Notes under the pieces: model-generated
The model's input: the letters and a program-made list of their open reading frames with translations, nothing else
Told to the model about the DNA's origin: nothing
Database searches by the model: none
Program-made: the position numbers and the translations under genes
Shown here: positions 46,136-56,822 of the stretch, in pieces
Layout: each line of letters begins with the position of its first letter
Numbering within the stretch: position 1 is the first letter of the stretch
Source of the DNA: Larix kaempferi
Lineage: Eukaryota; Streptophyta; Pinopsida; Pinales; Pinaceae
Length of the DNA: 64,000 nt
Reading direction: 5' to 3'
NCBI GenBank assembly: GCA_027924585.1
Contig: BSBM01000425.1
Location: 1 to 64,000, forward strand

Positions 46136-47767
46136 ACTTCTTGGCCTAGGTCTAATCCCCATTGCTTTCTCTCTCCCCAAACCTCATAACACCCTCTCTC
46201 TCATATAGGCCTAATCCCCATAGCTTTCTCTCTCCCCAAACCTCATAACACCCTCCCTCTCTCTCTCTCTAACCATACCCCCCTCTCTCTCCCTAACCCA
46301 CCCTCTTTCTCTCTCTCCTACTCTGAACACTAACCAACCCACCCCCTATCTCTCTGCAACTGTCCCCCACTGTCTCTCACAACTCCACACCCTAGTCTCC
46401 TCAAATATACCCCCCTTCTCTTTAACTTCCATACTCGTCCTCTATCCCCTTACACTCCTCATCTCTCTCTCTTTTTCTCCCCCAAATCCACTCCTCCAAC
46501 CTACCTCTAATAACCCCCAACCTCGGCTCTCTCTCTCTCTTTCAAACCCCTACTATTACACCTATTTGTAACACCACCCCTTTCTCTCTCTACTTACTCC
46601 CTAACAACCCGCCTATCTCTCCTTAGCACACACACACTCATCCCAGTACTCCCACCTGAAAAAATACTCCCTTCATATCTCTCTCTTCCACCTACTCCCC
46701 ATAACCCTTAGTAACCCTCTTCACTGTCTTTCTCTCTATGTCCTCCCCTAACAATTACTATCCCCATTATCTCTCCCTCTCTCCCGTAATACCAATAACC
46801 ACTCCCACTCTATCTCTCTCTTTATATATCCCCCCTTTATCCATAATCCCTACCTGTACTAACACTCTTCCTCTACCCTACCCCTAATCTCTCTTCCTCT
46901 TTCTCTCTCTCTCTCCCCCTCCCTCTCTCTCCCTCTCTCTCTCCCTCCCTCTCTCTCTCCCTCCCTCTCTACCCCCAACCACCTATTCCTAAACTATATA
47001 TCAACTCTCTCTAACTACTCCCCTCCTCCCCAACCCCATTCCACCCCCTACCACTAATCACCACCCCCCTCATCTCTCTCTTTCTATCACTCCGTATGTC
47101 TATCTCTCTCAATCCCCAACTCCAACAACCCATAACCCCCACCTTTATCTTTTCCCCTACTCCCTAACACCCCCCACACACCCCATTACTCACACCCCTA
47201 CCATTAACCCCCTCCTTTGTCTCTCTTTCTCCCCTCCTACCCCTAATCATTACTAAAGGTCTCTATCACTCTCTGTCTCCCTTACTCTCTCACCTACCCC
47301 TAACATCTCTCTCTATCTTTCTCACATAGATACACTCACCTCCCTAATCCTACCCCTATAACTAACCTTGCTTCTCTCTGTCATCTCCCACCTACATCCC
47401 TAATACTTACTAAATCCCTCTCTCACTCTCTCTCCCCCATACTTGTCCACCTACCCCAATCCCCACCTATTCCTATCTCCAATAACTGCTTAAAACACAC
47501 CCTCTCTCCCTCTCTCTCTCTGTCTACCATAAACCCACCCTCTCTCTCTCTCTCTCTATCTCCCCTACTATGAACATTAACAATCCCACCTCTCTCTCTC
47601 TCTCCCCACCCCCATCTCTCTTTATGCATGGCTCTCTCTCTCTCTCCCCAAAATTCACACCCCCTACTCCTCAAAAATACCCCCTCTTATCTCTTACTAC
47701 CATACTCCTACCCCTACAACTAACCCCCATCCCTCTTTCCCTCTTCCTTTCCCTCTACCCCCCTACT
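46136..47767. repeat. Pyrimidine-rich satellite array, duplicated third block
   Basis: Copy of 28281-29910 with a few length changes in C or CT runs. It ends in CTACT (47763-47767), the left target duplication of element 3. Confidence 0.88.
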
Positions 47768-48694
47768 TGTGTTGGAGAAAACTCACTATGGCTTGGGAGA
47801 CCACTACAGACAGCTGACTACCAGAAATTAACTCAATTCCCAGAACTATGCTATTATAAATGACAATGCTAAGATAATGGAGAATGTAACCAACCTCAAT
47901 CCAAACATTTGAAGTAGATCTCCATTGGAACTTTTCCAATCCGTGCACTTGAATCTGCAAATTAGTCTTGACAGCCAATATACAACAAGTACATATAATA
48001 TATAATGACATTAACATCATCAGAAGCAATGGCCCATGATTTAACAAGTAAATGCAACCCAATGTAAGATAAACAACATTTACAACATTAATGGACGAGA
48101 ATATGAATATTTCTATTAATAAACAAGAAGAAGTACAATGTGATATGACCTCTTGTCGACAACCAATCTGAACCAAGATCTGGATCAATCCACTTGTGCC
48201 TCCACCACTTCAATCCTCCATGAATGGAAAACTCAAACTATGGTAGGATTTTGGAAGGTGAACATAAAGGGTTCACAACTACAAGGATCAATGAGTTTAG
48301 ACTCAAGATAGGGCAAAAATCCACTAGAGTTCTCTTGCTTTTCTTTCTCCTCCCGTCCATAAGCCATATGTGCTCAATATATAGTCCTCCCAAAGGTAGA
48401 TGAAAGGAAACATCGAGGCGTTACTTGGATAGATAGAGGGTCAAAGGTCACCCAATAACCATTTTTTGGGAGTAAAAAGTAATTAAGTAGTGATTTTTAC
48501 CATTTTACATGCTACCTGTGGGCTATAGTGATGCAACTCGTGGGTACGCTTGCTATAGTGATGCAACCAGCGGGTAAGAGGAAAAATGAGGAAATAGTAT
48601 GTATGAAGGATATAAAGTGGATCTGAGTCAATGAAATGGATCCTACAGGCCAAAGAATGCCAATGCTCACAAGGTGGAAAATTATGTTGTAACA
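47768..48694 (-). repeat. 3' LTR of element 3
   Basis: 927 bp, TGTGTTGG...GTAACA. The first 627 bp lie inside duplication copy B. Two hairpin-like units around CTATAGTGATGCAAC lie at 48512-48577. The PPT TTAGGGGGCATA (complement of 48695-48706) abuts it. Confidence 0.95.
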
Positions 48695-51031
48695 TATGCC
48701 CCCTAATGTGTGAGGTCAGAGACTAATGCTACAATGGCCAAAATACATTATAAAACTCAGAAGTGGAGTGATGGAAACACAAGTGGAAAGAATAGCTCAC
48801 ACGTCATAGTACAATAGTATCTCTGAATACATGTCAGTATAGTACAATAATCTGATACAATGGCCATGAATAGGCAAGACATAATGAATATATTGCATAA
48901 GTGATCATAGCCATGATCCCTCTACAATAAGATATGTTCTCCTGTTAAAAAGGAAACAACTGGTGTAAACTAGAGGCACAAACTATTGATATATGAGAGG
49001 TGATATCTATGATGTAAAGTCAATGTCATAGGTAGCATATTGAATGCCACCATCGCTTGGGATCTTCTACATAAGTCCTCGATGGTGCAAGTCCCATCAA
49101 GTGAATAAAGGAGTTGAAGTCAAACCTGATGTGACATCGTCTGATTACCGGTCAATGATGTATACCATTAACAAACATGAGATGACCCACCAATAATGAA
49201 AATGGGCATCAAGGCACAGAGCACAATCATCGGAGTGTGAATAAATGAGTTGAAGTCGAACACTAGGATGAATCCATCGATCAGGGGACATTGATGTATT
49301 CCCAAAACTTTCAATGGTGAGAGAACCTGCAACTAATGACTGCAAGCCTCAAGGTACTCAACCGAACTCTAAGCCTCAAGTCCTGGAATAAATGGGTTGA
49401 AGTCGATAGAATGGGACTCGCTGGAAGGAGTCCATTAAGGCATCCCCCATCAACCAGTACGTTGAAAGATTTGGAAGAACTCAGGTGAAATGGACTGACT
49501 CAATAAGGATGACTAACATTCAATAGTCAAGAGATCTAAGGAGTGGCCGACACTGGTTTCAGGACTTTCTTTGAACAAGAGCATGAGAAGGTGGAAACAC
49601 TCAGTATAAACTGTGCAATGCAGGAGGCATCACAAAGGGCTCCATAATGACTGAAAGCTTAACCAATCAGTGGAGAAATTGAGATACAAGTACAGCTCCT
49701 AAGGTCCAACTATAGTCTCGACTCATAGTGTATGGAGTGGAATGAATGCTCTATTCAAAGGTGACACAACAACTGCGAACACGAAGTAGTTACCATAATC
49801 CCGTCTGAATTTTTGGAATATTTGATTTTTTTGGTCTTTTTCATATTTGGGGAAAGCTTGAAAAAGAATAAAATTGCTTACAGTACAACAAGTGAGGGAA
49901 TGAGTGTCAAATAGAAAGCAGACTAGTCCCAAGCAGTGGAACATACCTATGATCAATGAAAGGAAGTGCATGCAGGATGTGGACACTTGGGGGTGTGTTC
50001 CCTCAGGGTCAAAAGGGTGATCAAATTGTGAAGGACAAATGGAATCTCTGCAAGGCTCGAAAGGGAAAAGTGCTCAGGCACCAGGCTAACAATTGAGTAA
50101 GCGGGAGCTGACACAAGGCTCAAGGGGCAAGCAGGATGATGCAATGCAATCACAACATGATATAACTGAGGGGAGTCCTTAAGGGAGATGGCCATCATAA
50201 GATAAAGTAGAGTATGAGTCTTCATCGCAATGTCATGGCGTGACTACAAAGGACTCCCAATCCTAAGGACAAACAACGGCATGAGCACCATAATGCACAA
50301 AGGGCTTCTAACTAGGGCACCCATGTTCAGAACATCCTTACCACCACATAGCGACACTTTTATAGCAGTGTGAAGGTTTCGTGTCGATTACAAAGCGGGG
50401 TCGCACCTAGGGTTTATGAAAATGGTCAAAAGGTCAAATGCATAATGCACATGGAAATGGCATCTAACCTATATGGAAAGTGTGAAATGTACCTTCCGTA
50501 GGTGTGAAATGGTCCAAAACAACTTTTACCGAAGAAATATGATTAAAAAATAATACTCCAAAACATTATATTAGTCCATAATGGCATCAAATGGTAAAAA
50601 CAATAGATAAGTGGGTCCAGAAAGTTATAAATAGTAATAAAAAATTACAATTTACAATTCATTTTTACTATTCACCCATTTGGAGCTTTGTGGTTAGTTT
50701 TCACCTGAAAGTTCAGTTGTCGATTCTAGGAGCTACAAGCGACCGTTCCTTGAACCGTCTGGAGCAGGTTGGTAGTCTCATCCATACCTTTCATTTCAAT
50801 GCTTTCATTTTAGTTTTCAGCGGTGGGACTTTTAGTTTGGCCAAGCCCTAAATGGATTCGGCACTACCCGTGGGCTATCACTATGCAGGTCGCAAGTAGG
50901 GCATGATACGCATAGTCAAAGAATAGGATGACCGCGGGTACCTGCACCTGTATACAAATTAGCCCATGGGTATGGCCGTGTAGTTGATTTTGCAAATGAA
51001 ATTGACTAAAATCCTTGTTTTTTCACTCCAG
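48695..51031 (-). other. 3' non-coding region of element 3
   Basis: 2.3 kb between PPT and the antisense gene. It contains ~140-bp degenerate repeats at about 49080-49420 shared with the other family, AT-rich sequence at 50500-50690, a possible untranslated exon ending CTGGAGCAG|GTTGGT near 50771, and a hairpin-motif block at 50862-50975. There is no 97-bp array. Open frames here (49723-49986, 49953-50225 on -) show no recognisable family. Confidence 0.65.
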
Positions 51032-52080
51032 GCTGGTTCTAGAGTGGGGGGAGAGGGAGCATGACCAAGTAGATGAGGCCATGTGCAATGATGTGCAAGC
51101 ATAGCAGTCATTGCAAGCATGTGGGTTATATAAATTCTGGAGTATAGGGGATTTGAGGGCCCAAAACTTACTACTTTACCACTTGATTGACTATTGGGAT
51201 GTTGATGCACAAAACATCAGTCTCAACGGGAAAATCCTCACACTCGAAGTGGAAGACATCTACTTCATTACCAATTTGTCCCATCGAGGTGAGGTGGCCA
51301 GTCTTCGGTCTCGTACTATGGATGGTGGGATCACCGTCCATGATTATATTGCACAGTATTGTCCCAAAGACACACAAGTGGTGGGAAGTCAGGTTCCCAT
51401 CAATGCCATAGTAGATCTGAGCATGAAGATCATTGTGGCTACCTTAGTGCGGATCACTGGATCCAAAGCTCTGCACCAGGCATCCAGGCCGGTGATGTTC
51501 TATGCATCACAATGCATGCATCCTATAGTATTCGATTGGTGTACCACATTATTGGTGTCTATGAAGACACAACTGACAGAATGCAAAGAAGGGAAGGAAA
51601 AAAACTTCGGGTATGGAAGCATCCTATGTAGCTTCTTCTTTGAGAGAGTCCTGGGGCTTAGTCTGAGGGTGGATGTCCCTCCTCATAGTCTCCGCGATCT
51701 AGCCCTGACCCGGTGGGCTAAGATCTTGACACGATAGGGTGGTGCAGCATTCAGAGACATTGGTGAGTATTGTTTTTAGGTTTTGTGTTATTAAATTTTT
51801 ATGGATTTTTTATTATAGATGAAAAAAAAAATCTTTTTGGTGGTAGTATCATGTGATAATGGTTGACTGTTTGTTCACAGACAAAGGCCCAGTGAGACCT
51901 GATGGCTTCTCGAGACATGGTCATTGGGGTAGGGTTGATGAGGCAGGTGATGCTGCAGCAGGATGCACTCTACAGACCTTACGGTGCAACCTATCATGGA
52001 TGGTTGCCAAGGTTCCACAGATAGAGGTGGTGCGACTACCTGAGGCCATGCAACGCCAATGCAGTTCACTATTTCTATGA
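51032..52080 (+). pseudogene. Antisense accessory gene inside element 3, two coding exons
   Basis: The acceptor TTTCACTCCAG ends at 51031. Exon 1 runs 51032-51762, the phase-1 intron is 51763-51880 (GTGAGT...TTCACAG), and exon 2 is 51881-52080. It is colinear with 16820-18055: EWGEREHDQVDE, then a TAG at 51102, then ACGLYKFW, IDYWDVDAQN, YFITNLSHRG, HDYIAQYC, FDWCTTLL, NFGYGSILC, FFFERVLGL and DLALTRWAKIL. TAG at 51735 and a short deletion precede the donor. Exon 2 starts DKGPVRPDG, matching DLGPVRPKG in the other family. The frame is open for 208 codons (51111-51737). The initiator Met of the other family is Leu here, so the start is uncertain. The function is unknown; see findings. Confidence 0.78.
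51763..51880 (+). other. Phase-1 intron of the antisense gene, element 3
   Basis: 118 bp, GTGAGT...TTGTTCACAG, T-rich. It splits the same Gly/Asp codon as in the other family (ATTG|gt in both exon ends). Sequence inside the intron is not conserved while flanking codons are, as expected for a real intron. Confidence 0.75.
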
Positions 52081-52312
52081 GACACATCCTTTTGGGGCGG
52101 CAGCGAGGCCTCCTCAGAGGGAGTAGATATCCCAACATCTCATTTTTGTATCGATATGTATCTTTTTGAGGGCTACGGGCTCCAGTTTTGTATGACACTA
52201 CAATTTTTGGACATATTTATATAATAATAAAATTTGGTTCTCCGGTTCTACTATATGTGTGTATGTACAAATGTATGAATGTCTCTTTCATTTGTGTGCT
52301 TCATGGTGAATG

Positions 52313-52729
52313 TTACAAATTCCAATCTAATACATAGTTAGCATATGCATCAGATATATGATTAACACTTCTCGGAACATGTATGTATGTAATTGAAACA
52401 AAATGTCGTTCCAAGAGTCTCACCCTTAGGAATTTCTGAAGTAACATAGGATCTCACACACGGTACTACCCATTCAACTGAGACGCAACTAGTTGTGAAT
52501 CCAAGCGGAATTATAAAGACTGGACGCCATGTGAAATAACATCTCGAAGTAGCTCGATCATGGCACTATACTCGGCCACATAGTTAGATGTAGGACCGAG
52601 CCAAGCACCTCCTGAGGACACAACTAGGTGGTCAGGTAAGAAAATAACCCAGGCAGCAAAAGCAAGCTGTTGCGTATGCCGGCTAGCACCATCTATGAAC
52701 CCTAAGAACATAGGAAACTCTGTTAACAT
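52313..52729 (-). pseudogene. Archaeal-type RNase H downstream of integrase, element 3
   Basis: The sequence reads FIDGASRHTQQLAFAAWVIF, SNYVAEYSAMIELL, a stop, RLDSQLVASQLNG, two stops, LLERHFVSITYIHVPR and HISDAYANYVLD. All four acidic positions (D, E, D, D) are recognisable, unlike copy A/B where the E is K. TTTGATTGACAG directly before the first ATG on the - strand looks like a splice acceptor, so it may have been expressed by splicing past the integrase stop. Confidence 0.85.
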
Positions 52730-52840
52730 CTGTCAATCAAATGGAAGCTAATCAACAAACCCAAAAACCAAAAGAAATCCAAACTATGTATAGAAGCAAC
52801 GATACAATAGTATTCAAAAGTATCAGCCTAAACTAGAGGT

Positions 52841-54202
52841 TCAAGCATAATAACACTTGAGAGAGAACCTATTTCTAGGCTCCTTCAAGACAGTCCCCTC
52901 ATAGTCTTTTAACTCATAAGCTCCTTTTTCCAGGACATGCCTCACGATGTAAGGACTGTGCCACATGGGGTTGAACTTGCCTGCCCCCAAGGGTTCTTTA
53001 GCCTGGTCATATAAGAGGGCCAAGTCACCTTTAGCATACTGCCAGGGACGGACAGACCTATCATACTGAACCTTGACACAACATTTGTTAGCATCTATGG
53101 CCACAGTGGCATCTCGACGTTGCTCGTCAAGTTGCTCAAGGTGGATTAAACATTGCTCAATATTTGTCGTATCAGGGAGGATCTCTATGGGTAGTTTAAG
53201 CGAAGGGATTTCGCATTCAATCGAAAAAAGTGACTCCACACCGTGAACTAGCTGGAATGGTGAGAATCCAGTGGCAGTATTGACTGTGGTTCGATATGCC
53301 CACAAAGCAGGATATAACATGATGTGCCAATTGTTCTTGCTTTGTTGGATGGTACATTGGAGAATGGTCTTCAGAAATTTATTAACTGCTTCAACTTGAC
53401 CATTCGCTTGGGGATAGTAGGAAGACGAGTGTTCTTGATGAAACCCAAGCTTGAGAGACAAATCCTCCATCATCTTATTTTGAAAGTGACTACCATGGTC
53501 AGTGACAATCTCTTTCGGGATATCGAATCGAGTGATAATCTCATTGAACATGAAATGGGCTATAGTAGCACCATCAACTTTTACGGTAGGCATGGCCTCA
53601 TCCCATTTCGAAAAATAATCCACAGCCACTATGATATGGTGATTCTGCCCAGCTAAAGCTGGTTTGCAATCCATGAAATCCACCCCCCAATTAGTGAAGG
53701 GACCGACAGTGACAACTGGATGAAAGGGTGCTAGATGCGAGCATACGTTCTGAGAAAACACCTGGAAAGGGTGACATCTCTTCACAGCATTAACACAATC
53801 CTTAAAGATTGAAGGACAGAAATAACCAACTCGCATAATACGCTGGGCTGTAGCAAGCCCGGATAAGTGACCGCCACACGCCCCTACACGGAAATCATTA
53901 GGCACCTGCTCCGCTTCTTCGTGAGTTAAGCAATGATGGAGAATGGAATCCTTTCCTCCACGATACAAAGTGTCACCGACGATGGTATAGTCTTTAGCGT
54001 GATGTTTCACACGCCGTTGCTCATCTCGTGAATAATGCGGAGGAAACTTCAAAGTTTGGAGATATACAATAACATCCCCATACCAAGGGTCCTCAGATGA
54101 GATAAGAAATAAGTGCTCATCCACAAAGGAATCTTCATGAATGACATCCTCATCAAGTCTCAGAAGGTCCAACATAAGCTTAGCAAACACCAATGATTTC
54201 AC
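52841..54202 (-). pseudogene. pol: Integrase of element 3 (453-codon open frame)
   Basis: The longest open frame of the window. The HHCC region is damaged: VGACGGHLSG is preceded by Arg instead of His, and CHPFQVF lacks one Cys. The core keeps WGVDFMD, VTDHGSHF and NGQVEAVNK, so D, D and E are intact. NNWHIMLYPALWAYRTT and the C-terminal SPYIVRHVLEKGAYEL module follow, ending CYYA-stop. It is the upstream part of the same frame as RT, separated by stops. Confidence 0.93.
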
Positions 54203-55690
54203 TAATTTTTCTGAAGCAAAATCGAGATCGAACTCCTAAAGGATCACAATCCATTTATTATACTTCCCCCCTATAAGGCGTCGTGATAGCACGAACTAAA
54301 ATGGATTGATGTGAGCTACTATTGTGGTTGTTCTAAGCAAAATGTAATGTCGTAACTTCTAGACTACATGGATAGTCGCAAGCACCGGCTTTTCTACGTG
54401 AGTATATCTTAGTTCAGCATCTACTAGATTTCAACTAAGGTAATAGATAACATGCTCGATGAGCGCATCATCCACCTGAACCAAGACCATGCCAATCGTC
54501 TCTTGAGACGCGACCACATAAAGGATAAAATCTCGTGCGAAGTCTGGTGGACTAAGCACCGAGGCTGATACCAAAGCTTTCTTAAGGGCGTCGAAAGACT
54601 GCTAGGCTCGCTCATCCCAGATAAAAGGTGTGTCTTTCTTTAATAAGCGTGCAAAACCTTTGGTAATATTAGCATAATTGACTACAAATCGACGCAGAAA
54701 AGTAGCTCTCCCTTGGAGGCTCTAAAGTTGTAACAGATTACGCAGAGGAGGCAACTGAAGTATTGCCTCAACTTTTAGAGGTTCGACTCTAATACCCTCT
54801 TTTGAAACTATGAAGCCTAGAAGGTGACTAGTCCTTATAGTGAAGATGCATTTATTGGGATTCAATCAAATTTTATAGTGTATACATCATTCGAGAATCA
54901 TACGGAGGTGCTTGCGGTGTTCCACTCTCTTATGAGAATGGCTGGTAAGGTCATCCAAGAAAACCTCCATAATCTTCTTAAGATCATGAAAGGCATAGGT
55001 CATGGCTCACTGAAACGTAGCTCCGATGTTTTTAAGGCCGAAGAGCATTTTCTGATATGCAAACATTTCCCATGGACAAATGAATGTCGTCTTATGTTGG
55101 TCCATGGGTTTGATCTGAATCTGATTATAATCTGAGAAGCCATCCATAAACAAAAAAATCTCACTTCCCGCACAAGCATCCAAGATCTGATCAATGAATG
55201 GAATGGGGAAGTTTTCTTTCGGACATGCACGATTCAAATCTCTAAAATCGGTGCACACACAGATCATTCCCTGCTTCTTATCCATAGGAATGGGGTTTGA
55301 CACCCACTCGATAAGGGGAACGGGGTAGATGAAACCATCTTTGAGCAGTTTCTCCACCTCTGCCTTGATAGCAGCCGCCTTCCTAGGGTTCACATCACGT
55401 AAGCATTGTCGAACCAATTTAGCATTAGGGTACATTCTAATATCTTGTTCAACAATGCGGGGGTCTATTCCTGGCATCTCCTCATCTGACTAGGTGAAAG
55501 CTTCCCGGAGTTCTATAAACAATTCAGTGTAAATAGCAATCTCCTTAGGAGTGCAATCAGCACTGATGTAGACATTCTCCAGTTTTCTAGGAGTACGAGA
55601 GATGTTGATTGACATGGTTGGGAAAATATTGGCCATATTCCCCTTTGCAAAAAACATCATGCGACTCCAAAAGAGCCACAAGGTGACCAA
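54203..55690 (-). pseudogene. pol: Reverse transcriptase and degenerate RNase H of element 3
   Basis: The sequence reads MPGIDPRIVEQDIRMYPNAK, EVEKLLKDGFIYPV, CTDFRDLNRACPKENFP, FMDGFSDYNQIQI and LKNIGATFQ. A TGA follows (Arg expected), then FLDDL (FxDD active site), LNPNKCIF, LGFIVSKEGI, SLQGRATFLRRF, and an RNase H with LYVVAS replacing the LYxDAS motif. About ten stops occur, nearly all TAG or TGA where Gln or Arg is expected. Several expected residues are confirmed by the other family (for example NPFQ). Confidence 0.9.
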
Positions 55691-56792
55691 CCATCTCTGC
55701 TAGAGTCATCCTAAACTCTTCTTGCTCAACGAGCTCGAGGTTGGGAAGGAAATAAGAGAGATGATGCATATCATCCCAAGGCCTCTCACTACCACACATG
55801 GCCTCCATAATAGCTTCATCGGATGGCAAAGTATCATCAAGGCAGTCATGTGAACAAGATGAGTTAGCTGCCCAAACTCGCAGCATAATGGGATATTCTT
55901 CGACTATCTGGGAAGAAGAGAGATCCGGTTCTGTAGTGGCTTGTTGAATATGCTTGTAAGCAAGCTCAGCTGCAGATAAGGGCACAGACATCCCGATGTG
56001 TGTAATGTCTCCAGATGTAGGAATCATGGACGGTAAAGTCCATGGATCAGTATAATAGGAAGTCCGAAATGGAATATTATGCAAAGGAGGAGACTCATCA
56101 CTGGAAATGGTTCTAATAAAGTTCACAGGTGCTGAAAGACTATAAGTTCCCATCAATGAAGGGTACATACCAACACCTATGTTCCCAGTTGCCGGCTGAG
56201 AATCAGTAACTTGCGGGACTATGGATCCCTTGGATGCTATGGAAGGAGTGTTAATGAAATCTAGCTAATATATGGTAACAATCTTGCCTTCATAGGGAAA
56301 GCAGATAACTCTAAATACAGTGGACGCGACAGCCTTCATAGCATACATTCAATTCTGACCCAGTAACAGGTTGTAGTCGACAGGCACATCAACCACCTTG
56401 ACTTCAATAGGCACAGACTTACCTCCCAAAGAGACAACAAGGGAAGGGATATTTCCATGCGGCTTAAATGACTGACCGTCGAATGCAGTGAGCATGGTTC
56501 TAGACGCGAGTAGAGGAGGAGAGCCAAGAGCTTTCCAAGAAGTTAATGGCATTACTGACGCGGAAGCACCTTCGTCAACCATAGTACGTTTGATAAAACT
56601 CTGAAGGCACACCACCTGGATTTGAAAAGCCATGTGGTAAGGTAAGCTAGGTTGTACATCAGTAGTATCAAACTTGATAACACTAGGATTTCCCCCATCC
56701 TGAACTCCTAATGCACTCGAAAGGGCATGCTTCTGAGAAGGACAGGCCTGCAAAACTTCAAGAGCTGACATGGCACATGGAGTTTGGCCCAA
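55587..56792 (-). pseudogene. pol: Aspartic protease and spacer of element 3
   Basis: The protease frame is 56792-56349, with TMVDEGASASVMPLTSWKAL (active-site DEGAS), LLASRTMLTAFDGQSF and VDYNLLLGQN. The spacer to RT is at 56168-55587, with repeated acidic and Ser-rich stretches, colinear with the spacer in the other family (RPWDDMHHLSYFL / QPWEHMHHRSYML). A frameshift between 55690 and 55590 leads into the RT frame. Confidence 0.88.
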
Positions 56793-56822
56793 ATATTCTA
56801 CAATGGAGTAGTTCTGGGTAGC

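Larger units (their letters stand above)
30575..48394. repeat. Tandem segmental duplication, copy B (17,820 bp)
   Basis: Same content as 12722-30574. It begins in satellite directly after the CAAA microhomology and continues without a break into the complete element 3. Copy B is therefore the one with the original right flank, and copy A has the original left flank. It contains satellite 30575-30964, gypsy copy B and satellite 46136-47767. Confidence 0.95.

Noticed and set aside
47770-48694. LTR start at 47770 (TGTTGGAG)
   Set aside because: Starting at 47768 (TGTGTTGG) gives a perfect CTACT target duplication and equal LTR lengths, so the earlier start was preferred.
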